Part shown: positions 7,997-16,386 of the stretch, piece by piece
How the letters are laid out: every line of letters starts with the position of its first letter
Numbering within the stretch: position 1 is the first letter of the stretch
DNA from: Candidatus Brevefilum sp.
GTDB taxonomy: Bacteria; Chloroflexota; Anaerolineae; Anaerolineales; Anaerolineaceae
DNA length: 20,145 nt
Direction of reading: 5' to 3'
NCBI GenBank assembly: GCA_007119455.1
Contig: SKPR01000042.1
Span: forward strand, 1 to 20,145
The notes under the pieces: generated by a model
What the model was told of the DNA's origin: nothing
Databases searched by the model: none
What the model saw: only the letters and a program-made list of their open reading frames with translations
Made by a program: the position numbers and the translations under genes

Positions 7997-8526
7997 CACA
8001 CAAACACCACCAAAATAAAGACAAAAGCGATTGCAACCGCAACATAAATAACAGGTGCTTGCAACCATTGGGGAGGCAAGATTTCGATCAGGCTCTGGAT
8101 ATTTTGCCCCAAATCAGCCATTTGGCCAGGGGGCATGATCCACTCAAAGGGATAATCTGCATCCATCAGGTAAAACCAGGCGGTCCCGAATATCATGTAG
8201 CCATTGACACCACCCAGGAATATGCCGAGCAATAAATCCTCGAAGCGATCTCGTATGAATTTTCCGCTGTCTATCATACGGGGAATATTAGGGCCCTGGT
8301 AGCCAAAGAAAGTCATAGCACCTAAAACAGACATACGCACCCAGAAAGTTGATTCGGGGGTGAGGCCATCTCGGAAAAACGGAATAAATGATTCCATAAT
8401 TGTGATCAGAAAAAGAGCCACAACCACACCCGATGTGACCAGGATTTCTTTTGCCCAACCTCGCATTGCGCCGATGATGGCAAATAAAATCACATACATC
8501 CAGAATAGGACCGAAAGACTGATCAT
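7996..8526 (-). CDS. CvpA-like small membrane protein inside the dcw cluster
   Basis: A 176-residue, strongly hydrophobic protein with about four to five membrane segments (near 4-21, 28-48, 63-77, 97-120 and 157-176) and a short polar C-terminal loop before the last one. The first segment is followed by MRGWAKEILVTSGVVVA, and the fourth by LLLGIFLGGVNGYMIFG. Both resemble the repeated pattern of the CvpA family (RGxxxEll.. and lGxxfGllrG). This is a weak, family-level call. Coupling is tight: its ATG overlaps the murG stop (ATGA) with GGAGGG 8 bases upstream, and its stop overlaps the murC start. It is therefore certainly translated as part of the operon. A role in cell-envelope growth is inferred from position only. 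Confidence 0.7.
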   Translation of the reverse strand: MISLSVLFWMYVILFAIIGAMRGWAKEILVTSGVVVALFLITIMESFIPFFRDGLTPESTFWVRMSVLGAMTFFGYQGPNIPRMIDSGKFIRDRFEDLLLGIFLGGVNGYMIFGTAWFYLMDADYPFEWIMPPGQMADLGQNIQSLIEILPPQWLQAPVIYVAVAIAFVFILVVFV

Positions 8527-9626
8527 GCGGGTAACCCTCCGTCCTGTTTATTTGCCAGTTCGCGGAGTAAAGCTGCAATTCTGTCGGCTGCATCAGGTTT
8601 GGATAGTGCTGACATTGCCCCGCTCATCTGGTCGAGCGCCTGGCGATCAAAAATTAATCTGGTGATTTTTTCTTTTAGTGATACATCCAGGTCTTCATCG
8701 TTCAGGACCACCGCTGCACCCCGATCGGCGAGATAATTAGCATTTACTTTTTGATACCGCCAGGCATGCGGATAGGGGACGAGAATTGCGGGCAGCCCAA
8801 ACAGAGGGTACTCACCCAAAATGGATGCGCCTGCTCTTGATACGATTAAATCTGCTGCGCCCAGGGCTGCGCCCATTTCGTGTAGATAAGGGAAGGCCTG
8901 GTAACGACTGGCCTGGTCTGCTGTGAGGGTTTGCGCATTTGCTTCGATCTTCTCCCAGTCAAGGTGTCCTGTCAGGTGGATGACCTGCATGTTCTCTAAA
9001 AGTTCCGGGAGGATCTTCATCAGCGCGTTATTGATCGAGCGGGCGCCTTTACTGCCACCAGCCACGGCTAATGTTGGGATTTCCGGATCAAAGTTGAAAT
9101 AAGCTAGAGATTTTTCACGTGTCCAGTCTTTTAAGCCTGGGCGAACAGGGTAACCGGTGACGATCAATTTCTGCTGGTTAGGGAAAAATGGACGCGATTC
9201 TTCTGCTGTCAGGGCGATCTTAGCAGCAAACCTGGCCAGTGCTTTCAATGCCAAACCCGGTTCGATGTCAGGAACATAGAGCAGTGCCGGTCTCCGCATA
9301 GCTGCCACGGCCATGGGGAAAGCGAGATAACCACCGGTAAAGAGCAGGATATCGGGATTGAAAGCACGCAGGATCCGACGAGAAGATATGACGCCTCGTA
9401 AGAGCTGCCAGAAATTGCCTGGCAACTTGATCAGCCCGACACCATGCACGCCGGCTGCTGGAATAGTTGCGAAAGGAATGTCTCGTCTGGTTACCAATGC
9501 TTCTTCCATGCCACCGCGGCCGCCGACCCACAAAACAGAGTCTTTGCCCAGTTTCAGGGCTTCAAGAACGGTGATGGCGGGATACACGCCCCCGCCCGTC
9601 CCGCCTGCGCAGATCAACAACCGCAC
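8523..9626 (-). CDS. murG: MurG: lipid II-forming GlcNAc transferase, acceptor-site variant
   Basis: MurG transfers GlcNAc from UDP-GlcNAc to lipid I on the inner membrane face. The 367-residue GT-B protein has G-loop GGTGGGVYPA (8-17), a second glycine loop TGGYLAFP (97-104), GGSKGARSIN (190-199) and the donor-site segment SRAGASILGE through YQKVNAN (263-297) with Glu272, Gln292 and Asn295. Two acceptor-side motifs differ from the standard enzyme: the His of GGTGGH is Gly13, and the HEQN motif is replaced by Tyr-Val-Pro-Asp at 117-120. The start is GTG 9626, with GGAG 8 bases upstream, and lies inside the ftsW 3' end. The glycine loop falls in the overlap, so the start cannot be later. Position between ftsW and murC supports the MurG role. 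Confidence 0.92.
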   Translation of the reverse strand: MRLLICAGGTGGGVYPAITVLEALKLGKDSVLWVGGRGGMEEALVTRRDIPFATIPAAGVHGVGLIKLPGNFWQLLRGVISSRRILRAFNPDILLFTGGYLAFPMAVAAMRRPALLYVPDIEPGLALKALARFAAKIALTAEESRPFFPNQQKLIVTGYPVRPGLKDWTREKSLAYFNFDPEIPTLAVAGGSKGARSINNALMKILPELLENMQVIHLTGHLDWEKIEANAQTLTADQASRYQAFPYLHEMGAALGAADLIVSRAGASILGEYPLFGLPAILVPYPHAWRYQKVNANYLADRGAAVVLNDEDLDVSLKEKITRLIFDRQALDQMSGAMSALSKPDAADRIAALLRELANKQDGGLPA

Positions 9627-10791
9627 TGTTTGGGCTCCTTTCCGAAGATTTTTGTCTGATAGATGCTTTAGAAATATTCATGATGATGCCGATTGACGTC
9701 AGGGTCACGACCATGCTCGATCCACCTGCGCTGATAAAGGGCAATGCGTTCCCGGTGAATGGAATTAATCCAACCAGGGTTGCCATATTCATAAGGGCTT
9801 CAAAGCCAATCCAGCTGGTCAGACCAAAGGCAATCAGGGAACCTAATTGATCCGGTGCATTTCTGGCAATTTCATATCCACGCCAAACGAGTAATAAGAA
9901 CATGACCACCACAAAAAAACCGCCCAAAATGCCTGTTTCTTCCACCACGACAGCGTAAATACTGTCCGTCGGGGCCAGTGGTAAGCCTGTAAATTTGGTA
10001 TCAGCCTGGCCGATGCCAACACCGAACCAACCGCCTTTGATGATGGCTTCCAGGCTCCGTTGAATATGGTAACTGCCCTCCAGGGGATTATTCAAACCTG
10101 TCAGGTATGAATTCATCCGCGCCCTACCTGTGGGGTAGAGATACATCAAGGGCAAACCAACCAGCAATGCCAGAACGATGACCAGGAGGATGATCTTCCA
10201 ATCACCACCAGCGAGGAAAAATAGCATTACACCGAGAAGCAAAACGGTTAATGCAGCACTCAGATCAGGTTGCATCATTATGAAACTGAAGGTCAGCCCA
10301 AGGATAATAACAAGGGGAACAAGGGCTATCTGGATATCATTCAGGGAATCTTTACGACGATAAAGCCAAAATGATAAATAGATAATCATCACGGCTTTAG
10401 CGAGTTCGGAAGGTTGGATTGACCCGCCGAGTAGCATTCGGGTCATTTCTGCGCCACGTAATTCATGCGCAACGAGGACTGCCAATAATAATATCAGGGT
10501 ACCCAACCACATCGGAACAAGAATTTTTTGATAAAGGTGATAATCAATAAAACTGGCGATGATTGCCAAAAGAATACCGAGAAACACCCAGAGCACCTGC
10601 CTGCCAAATATGTAAGTTGGCCCTTCACCCATCAAGAGTGAAAAATCCCAACTGGCCGAATAAACCATCAATAAACCGAAAACAAGCAGTACGATCACGA
10701 TTAATAGCATCGGCACATCAAATGGAAGGTGGATGGAGCGGCTCTTGCCCGATTTCGTTTGTAATTTAGTTACGAAAGTTTGTTCACCCAT
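9562..10791 (-). CDS. ftsW: Septal peptidoglycan glycosyltransferase FtsW (SEDS family)
   Basis: FtsW polymerises lipid II into septal glycan, partnered with the class B PBP encoded upstream (ftsI). The 409-residue product is a multi-spanning membrane protein with the SEDS wording QPSE (126-129), MQPDLS (173-178), GVGIGQADTKFTGLPLAPTDSIYAVV-type catalytic loop with Asp276, and LPFISAGGSS near 350-359 (usually LPfISYGGSS). A basic N-terminal tail precedes the first membrane segment. It starts at ATG 10791, inside the last codons of murD (22-base overlap). Its 3' end runs 65 bases into murG, so the Arg-rich last 20 residues are encoded by DNA that also encodes the MurG glycine loop. Confidence 0.96.
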   Translation of the reverse strand: MGEQTFVTKLQTKSGKSRSIHLPFDVPMLLIVIVLLVFGLLMVYSASWDFSLLMGEGPTYIFGRQVLWVFLGILLAIIASFIDYHLYQKILVPMWLGTLILLLAVLVAHELRGAEMTRMLLGGSIQPSELAKAVMIIYLSFWLYRRKDSLNDIQIALVPLVIILGLTFSFIMMQPDLSAALTVLLLGVMLFFLAGGDWKIILLVIVLALLVGLPLMYLYPTGRARMNSYLTGLNNPLEGSYHIQRSLEAIIKGGWFGVGIGQADTKFTGLPLAPTDSIYAVVVEETGILGGFFVVVMFLLLVWRGYEIARNAPDQLGSLIAFGLTSWIGFEALMNMATLVGLIPFTGNALPFISAGGSSMVVTLTSIGIIMNISKASIRQKSSERSPNSAVVDLRRRDGRGRVSRHHRS

Positions 10792-12161
10792 TGCTTAAAT
10801 CGCTTTCCTCGTTCTTCAAAATCTTGAAATTCGTCAAAACTGGTTCCTCCGGGTGAAAACAGTACAACATCTCCTGGTTCCACACGATCAGCTGCATTTT
10901 GTACTGCTTCATATAACCCTTTACAAATATCGATCGTCAGGGGACGCATCCCTGATTCTGGATTACCAACAGCCTTCTGAATCAGGTCGGCTGCCTCACC
11001 AAAAAGGATCAGATGATCAACTTTCTGGTGGATGGCCTCTGCCAGTTTTTGCCAGGGCAGATCTTTATCTCGCCCACCAGCCAGCAGTATAATAGGTGGG
11101 TCAAAGGTGTTCAAAGCAGCAATGGCCCTTTCAGGTGATGTGGCAATCGAATCGTTGTACCATTCTGCGCTGTTCCATTCCCGAACAAATTCCAGTCGGT
11201 GGGGCACACCTTCAAATCCGACAATCCCATCATAGATGGCAGGAAGTGTGAAGGTTGCAGCAGCCGAAATAGCTATGGCAGCCAGGACATTGTAAAGGTT
11301 ATGTGTTCCCCGTAATTTGATGAGATCAGCTCGCATGATCTTTGCGACCTGCCCACTGGCCTGTAAATAGAGTCTGCCACGTTTGTAATATGTGGCATCC
11401 TCCTTTTTGAATGGAGGGTTCAGACCAAAGGTGATACGCCGGCCCTTAACTTCGTCATAAAGTTTGCGGACTAAGGGATCATCCCGGTTTAAAATGGCGG
11501 TATCTTCTGCCTTCTGGTGGGTAAGGATGTTGGATTTTGCTGAGATGTATTTCGCCATGGTCTTATGGCGATCGAGATGGTTGGGTGTAAGGTTTAAGAT
11601 CGATGCGATCTGGGGAGATTTTGTCATGATCTCAAGCTGGAAACTTGATAACTCCATCACAGCCAGATCATCAGCCTGCATTTTCTCAACATCCTGAATC
11701 AGCGGGTTGCCGATATTACCGCCCACCCAAACCTTGTTTTCCGGTTTTTTGAGCTTGAAATGTTGCCGGGCAATCTCACCGACGAGGGCCGTTGTTGTTG
11801 TTTTTCCGGATGATCCTGTGATCCCGATAACCGGGCAAGGGGCTTCTTCCAGGAAGATCTGCGAATCGTTTGAAAGTGAAATATTACGGCGAATAGCTTC
11901 TTCAACCAGGGGCAGATCCATTGGAATACCCCCTGATAAGCAAACCATGTCCGCATTATCCAGGATTTCGAAGGGATGTGAACCGGTGACCCATTCAACG
12001 TCCAGATCTGAGAGTTCTTCACGTGCCTCAACAAGCGCATCTTCTGACCGACGATCGTTGAGGATGACGTGTGCGCCTTTATCAGCCAGGAAGCGTGAAA
12101 GGGCCAGACCCTGCCGGGCAGCTCCGATCATCACGATTTTCTTTCCTTGCCATTCAGACAT
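10770..12161 (-). CDS. murD: UDP-N-acetylmuramoyl-L-alanine--D-glutamate ligase MurD
   Basis: MurD adds D-glutamate to UDP-MurNAc-L-Ala. The 463-residue protein has an N-terminal Rossmann-like domain (VMIGAARQGLALSRFL), ATP loop GITGSSGKTTTT (113-124), the NLTPNHLDRH motif (190-199), the expected carbamylated lysine in AKSNIL (Lys209) and a third domain with NDSIATSPE (336-344) and SPGGTSFDEFQDFEERG (436-452). The E. coli form has DSKATN where this one has DSIATS, an Ile at the Lys position. As I recall, the same wording occurs in clostridial MurD, so it is a lineage variant and not damage. The start has GGAG 6 bases upstream and lies 3 bases after mraY. Its last codons overlap ftsW. Confidence 0.96.
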   Translation of the reverse strand: MSEWQGKKIVMIGAARQGLALSRFLADKGAHVILNDRRSEDALVEAREELSDLDVEWVTGSHPFEILDNADMVCLSGGIPMDLPLVEEAIRRNISLSNDSQIFLEEAPCPVIGITGSSGKTTTTALVGEIARQHFKLKKPENKVWVGGNIGNPLIQDVEKMQADDLAVMELSSFQLEIMTKSPQIASILNLTPNHLDRHKTMAKYISAKSNILTHQKAEDTAILNRDDPLVRKLYDEVKGRRITFGLNPPFKKEDATYYKRGRLYLQASGQVAKIMRADLIKLRGTHNLYNVLAAIAISAAATFTLPAIYDGIVGFEGVPHRLEFVREWNSAEWYNDSIATSPERAIAALNTFDPPIILLAGGRDKDLPWQKLAEAIHQKVDHLILFGEAADLIQKAVGNPESGMRPLTIDICKGLYEAVQNAADRVEPGDVVLFSPGGTSFDEFQDFEERGKRFKQWVNKLS

Positions 12162-12164
12162 ATC

Positions 12165-13160
12165 TCACTCCACCAAAATTAATGCAACGCCTAACATGGT
12201 GAATATCAGGCTGATCAACCAGAATCGCTGAACAACCTGTGTTTCACTCCATCCGGATAATTCGAAGTGATGGTGAAGCGGCGCCATTTTGAAGAAGCGT
12301 TCACCACCCGTTGCTTTGAAATAAATAATTTGAATCACTACGCTTAATGCTTCGCTGACCGGGATGATTGCAATCAGTGGAATGATCAACCATTGACCGG
12401 TCATTAAAGCCACTACGCCCAATGTCGCCCCAAGGGCCAGTGATCCTGTATCACCCATGAAGAGCATTGCCGGGTGAACGTTGAACCACAAAAACCCAAA
12501 TAACGCACCAACTACAGAAAAACAGAACCGGGCCAGGAAGTTTTGCCCCTGGATCACCGCCACAAAACCAAAGGCAGCAAACGCTGTTGCTGAGATCAAA
12601 CCGGCCAGCCCATCAAGGCCATCTGTGAAATTGACCGCATTGGACATGCCCACGATCACAAAGACGGCAATGGGAATATAAAGAGGCCCCAGGTAAAAAA
12701 CTTCTTGCGATGTGAACCAGATCAATTGCGGGACGTCCAGGATATCGCGTAAGGCAAAGGCGATTGCAATGGCAAAAATGACCTGAATTCCAAATTTGAC
12801 CCTTGCTCGCATACCCAGCCCCTGCCGGGGTCCGCGGATGCCTTCCCAGTCATCGATGATGCCTAAAATTGCATACATCCACAAGGTGACGAGGGGGAGT
12901 AATACAGATCGACCTAAAAGGTTGAAACCAAAAATCGAAACCGCATTGAATAAAATGGTCAAGATAGTGACCGGGATTAATATCATCAGCCCACCCATGG
13001 TGGGGGTGCCAGTTTTTTCGGTATGCTGGTCAGGTCCATCCTCACGGACGATCTTTCCGATTCGCCAGGCTTTAAGCAACCGGATCAGGGGCGGTCCCCA
13101 GATAACGGTCATGATAAAGCTCAGCCCGCTGATAGCGATTGCGACGGAGGTGTTTTCCAT
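12165..13160 (-). CDS. mraY: Phospho-MurNAc-pentapeptide transferase MraY
   Basis: MraY transfers phospho-MurNAc-pentapeptide from UDP to undecaprenyl phosphate, making lipid I, the substrate of MurG. The 331-residue polytopic protein shows all family signatures: TPTMGG (52-57), the paired aspartates in GIIDDWEG (Asp103, Asp104), NFTDGLDG (177-184), FMGDTGSLALG with Asp237, and MAPLHHHFE (292-300). About ten hydrophobic segments are visible. The ATG overlaps the murF stop by one base (TGATG), and a strong GGAGGAGG site lies 7 bases upstream within the end of murF. Position between murF and murD is canonical. Confidence 0.98.
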   Translation of the reverse strand: MENTSVAIAISGLSFIMTVIWGPPLIRLLKAWRIGKIVREDGPDQHTEKTGTPTMGGLMILIPVTILTILFNAVSIFGFNLLGRSVLLPLVTLWMYAILGIIDDWEGIRGPRQGLGMRARVKFGIQVIFAIAIAFALRDILDVPQLIWFTSQEVFYLGPLYIPIAVFVIVGMSNAVNFTDGLDGLAGLISATAFAAFGFVAVIQGQNFLARFCFSVVGALFGFLWFNVHPAMLFMGDTGSLALGATLGVVALMTGQWLIIPLIAIIPVSEALSVVIQIIYFKATGGERFFKMAPLHHHFELSGWSETQVVQRFWLISLIFTMLGVALILVE

Positions 13161-14581
13161 CAGACACCCTCCTCCAGAGCTTTCAGTACCCTGTCCATCC
13201 GCATCACATTCGAGCCTTTTACCAGAACCACATCATTACCTTGAATCATGTCCACGATTTCTTGGGTTGCCTGGTTTGTATTTGGAAACCAGTGGATGGC
13301 CTCTGAGGGAAAACCGGTGCGGATTGCTGCATCAGCGATGTTCTTTGACCTTTCACCGATCAGGATCAGGACATCGGTTGTGTTTATGGCAATTTCACCG
13401 ACGGATTCATGACCGGATTTTTCATAGGGACCCAGTTCGAGCATATCTCCCAAGATTGCCACACGCCGGCCGGACAAACCACCAAGCAATTTAAGGGCTG
13501 CCCGGGTAGAAACAGGTGAGGCGTTATACGAATCGTCCAAAACGATGGCGCCGTTTTTCAGTGAAAAGTGTCGCATCCGCAGATCGAGGCGAGTGCTGGC
13601 CAGGGTATGGATGATTTCATCCCAGCTGAGACCCAGTGTCAGGGCGACAGCTGTGGCACACAGGATGGTATAGGCTGAAAATTCCCCTAAAAGCGGTGAG
13701 TGAATGTGATGTTTTTCACCCTGGAATTTAATCTGACAGGTTATGCCTTCCAGACCGAGGCTTTTGATGTTTGACGCTACCAGATCGGCAGGCTGTTCAA
13801 TGCCATAGGAAAAGATTTTAGCGTTGGTTCTGTTAGACATCCAGCGAACCCAGGGGTCATCCATGTTGAGGACGGCGACACCCTGCGGCGCAGATGGAAG
13901 GGATTCAACCAGTTCCGCTTTACCTCTGGCGATCTGCTCCTGGGATCCAGCCCGTTCTGCATGAACGGTCCCGATGTTGGTTAGAACGCCTATCTGCGGG
14001 TTGGCTATTTCACATAAGGTGCGAATCTCTCCCGGTACATAAAACCCCATCTCTAACACCGCACATTCGTGGTGTGGTTCAAGTTCTAAAAGCGTTAATG
14101 GTAGACCAATCTCATTATTTCGATTCCCCGGGTTTTTGAGGACTTTGAACCGTGATGCAAGCAAAGACGCTGTCAGCTCTTTTGTTGAGGTTTTCCCAAC
14201 ACTGCCTGTGATCCCAATTGTTTTAACAGGGTTCTTTTGGCGCCATTGGATGGCGATGGTTTGTAAGGCGGTCAGTGTGTCCTCAACCCGTAAGCAAATG
14301 GGCAGCTCAATATCAATCTTTTCCTTATCAAAATGTCCGGAGCGGAGGTCAAGTGTATTAAATTTTTCAGTAAGTGGCTGATGGATGAGGGCGGCAATGG
14401 CGCCGTTATCAAAAGCAGCCCGGACGTAATCATGCCCGTCTACCCGATCGCCAGGCAGTGCGATAAACAGGCTATCTTTGACAGCCTGGCGCGAATCGAT
14501 CACTGCATGGCTGAACTGCACATCCAGTGATGAGATCTCACAATCGGTCAGGGTGAAAATGATGTCTCTCAGGCTTAACAC
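13160..14581 (-). CDS. murF: UDP-MurNAc-tripeptide--D-alanyl-D-alanine ligase MurF
   Basis: MurF adds the D-Ala-D-Ala made by Ddl to the stem peptide, completing the pentapeptide. The 473-residue protein has the substrate-domain DSRQAVKDSLFIALPG motif (29-44), ATP loop GITGSVGKTSTKE (123-135), NPGNRNNEIGLP (150-161, a MurF hallmark), a carbamylation-site lysine in RGKAEL (Lys221), and DDSYNASP (349-356) plus GDMLELG (378-384) in the third domain. The start is GTG 14581 with AGAGGA 6 bases upstream, 20 bases after ftsI. murE, usually found just before murF, is absent here, and this protein shows no sign of being a MurE-MurF fusion. Confidence 0.97.
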   Translation of the reverse strand: MLSLRDIIFTLTDCEISSLDVQFSHAVIDSRQAVKDSLFIALPGDRVDGHDYVRAAFDNGAIAALIHQPLTEKFNTLDLRSGHFDKEKIDIELPICLRVEDTLTALQTIAIQWRQKNPVKTIGITGSVGKTSTKELTASLLASRFKVLKNPGNRNNEIGLPLTLLELEPHHECAVLEMGFYVPGEIRTLCEIANPQIGVLTNIGTVHAERAGSQEQIARGKAELVESLPSAPQGVAVLNMDDPWVRWMSNRTNAKIFSYGIEQPADLVASNIKSLGLEGITCQIKFQGEKHHIHSPLLGEFSAYTILCATAVALTLGLSWDEIIHTLASTRLDLRMRHFSLKNGAIVLDDSYNASPVSTRAALKLLGGLSGRRVAILGDMLELGPYEKSGHESVGEIAINTTDVLILIGERSKNIADAAIRTGFPSEAIHWFPNTNQATQEIVDMIQGNDVVLVKGSNVMRMDRVLKALEEGV

Positions 14582-14601
14582 TTTTATTCCTCTAATAATA
14601 A

Positions 14602-16386
14602 TTAATCATTTATCAATTGAAGCCGCACATTATCAGGCGGGATCCGCATCAAGACCACCAGTTTTTCGACGACATCCCGGAAAACAGGTGCTGCAACCTC
14701 TGAACCCCAGGGGGAAATGGTTGGTTTTTCGATCCAAACATAGACCACAAATTGCGGGTCGTCGGATGGGCCCCATCCGACAAAAGAGGCATTGGTCAGT
14801 TTGCTGGTATATCCCAGTTCGGTGGGGATATCACCGGTCCCGGTTTTGCCGGCCACACGGTAGCCAGGAACAAGGGCAACCGATGCTTCCTCTTCCAATG
14901 AATAGGTCAGCATATCGGTCATCACCCTGGCAGTTTCTGCTGAAATCGGGCTGTTGATGACCTGCGGGGTCACATTATACTGCTGACCACGGTCGACAAC
15001 ACCTCGAACCACGTGTGGCATCATCATCCTGCCATCATTCGCCAATGCTGAGACCGCCATCACCATCTGGATCGGTGTGACCGCGATCCCCTGGCCATAG
15101 GAATTGGTTGCCAGGTCCATGATCATCCACTGGTTGTTCTCAGGCAACCGCATCGGATAGTTAGCTTCACTGGCCATGTCAATCCCGGTGCTTCTGCCAA
15201 AACCAAATGCCTGCAAATACTGGTAAAAGAGTTCTTCGCCAAGTAAGTCAATCGCCACATATGCCAGGCAGACATTCAGTGAATGGCGCATACAGCCCGT
15301 CATATCCTGCACACCCCAAGCGCCAAAGTTCCAGTTGTAAATGGGCCAGCTGTTTGCGACCCAATACACACCGCTGCCATCGTTATAAGTCGTATTGAGG
15401 TCGGCCACGCCACTGTCGAGGGCAGCAGCCATGGTGATGACTTTAAAGACTGAACCGGGTTCGTACGCTGTTCCCACCGCTCGATTATATGGGGTAATTC
15501 CCGGGAAGGTTTCCTGGTATTTCCAGTATTCGTTCGGATTGAAGAAGGGTGTACTGGCCATCCCCAGTATTTCACCGGTCTTGGGGTCTGCCACAATGAT
15601 TGTGCCACCGGTTGCACCAGCCCAATCGATAGCTTCATCCAGCGTGTCTTCCAGCATCTTCTGGATTTCACGGTCGATGGTCAGGATTAAACTCGCACCC
15701 GGATCGAAGTCCGGCAGCGCTTCGACGAGGTAAGGGTCGTTGGGTAAAAAGACGGTCTGCGGTTTCCCGGTTAATAAACGGTTATAGGCTTCTTCAACAC
15801 CGAATACCCCCTGGGCTGATTCTCTGGAGAAGTAATTGTAAAAACCCAGTACATTGGCAGCCAGCTGATCTTCGGGGTAAACACGCTGTTGCATCGGCGT
15901 CCAGACCAGACCAGAAAGGCTGGGTTTGGTGGAGCGAGCCTCTTGCCTGCGAGTAACATAGTGAGCTTTTAACTGCTCAATTTCCTGGATTTTTTCCTTG
16001 CTGACGAAGTTGGCCAGCACATAATACCGGTTTTCATTGGCCCGTTTTTCTGTGTTGGCCAATTCGAACACATCTAAATAATCCAGATTGTCTAATAATG
16101 AGGCAGCAGCAAAGGCAATTGACTCAGGATCAGTGACGAATTTCAAGTCAATCCCAACCTCGTAACCAATTTGATTGGTGGCGAGGATATTGCCTGAACG
16201 ATCATAGATCGTTCCCCTCGGGGGATAAATTGTCTTCCTGACGCCCTGGTAATTTTCGGCCCTGGCGATCAAATCCATGGCAAAGGTTGTGTAATTGATC
16301 CGCACCATCTGGACGACGATGGCGACTCCCATTGCCAGACAGACCAGCGCGATGATGATGTATCGGGGGTAGTTGGGCATTTTCAT
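14602..16386 (-). CDS. ftsI: Class B penicillin-binding protein, septal transpeptidase FtsI
   Basis: FtsI (PBP2/3 type) cross-links septal peptidoglycan together with FtsW. The 594-residue protein has a short cytoplasmic tail and one membrane segment (about 8-28). A PBP dimerisation domain begins with RGTIYDRSGN (57-66), and a transpeptidase domain carries the active-site SVFK (Ser312-Lys315), SLN (369-371) and KTGT (514-517). No PASTA repeats follow, unlike many Gram-positive orthologues. The frame is open upstream to 16458, but GGAGGAGGT sits 9 bases before ATG 16386, which also overlaps the preceding stop (ATGA). Position after the FtsL-like gene and ahead of murF is canonical. Confidence 0.96.
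   Translation of the reverse strand: MKMPNYPRYIIIALVCLAMGVAIVVQMVRINYTTFAMDLIARAENYQGVRKTIYPPRGTIYDRSGNILATNQIGYEVGIDLKFVTDPESIAFAAASLLDNLDYLDVFELANTEKRANENRYYVLANFVSKEKIQEIEQLKAHYVTRRQEARSTKPSLSGLVWTPMQQRVYPEDQLAANVLGFYNYFSRESAQGVFGVEEAYNRLLTGKPQTVFLPNDPYLVEALPDFDPGASLILTIDREIQKMLEDTLDEAIDWAGATGGTIIVADPKTGEILGMASTPFFNPNEYWKYQETFPGITPYNRAVGTAYEPGSVFKVITMAAALDSGVADLNTTYNDGSGVYWVANSWPIYNWNFGAWGVQDMTGCMRHSLNVCLAYVAIDLLGEELFYQYLQAFGFGRSTGIDMASEANYPMRLPENNQWMIMDLATNSYGQGIAVTPIQMVMAVSALANDGRMMMPHVVRGVVDRGQQYNVTPQVINSPISAETARVMTDMLTYSLEEEASVALVPGYRVAGKTGTGDIPTELGYTSKLTNASFVGWGPSDDPQFVVYVWIEKPTISPWGSEVAAPVFRDVVEKLVVLMRIPPDNVRLQLIND

Noticed and set aside
7997..8068. Upstream extension of murC (24 residues, Cys-rich)
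   Set aside because: The family starts at MKKIHLIGIGG, and the extension is out-of-frame reading of the CvpA-like gene.
10770..12161. MurD with Ile in place of the Lys of the DSKATN motif, considered as an inactive enzyme
   Set aside because: The NDSIA(S/T)SP wording occurs in functional MurD proteins of other lineages as I recall them, and all other motifs are intact.
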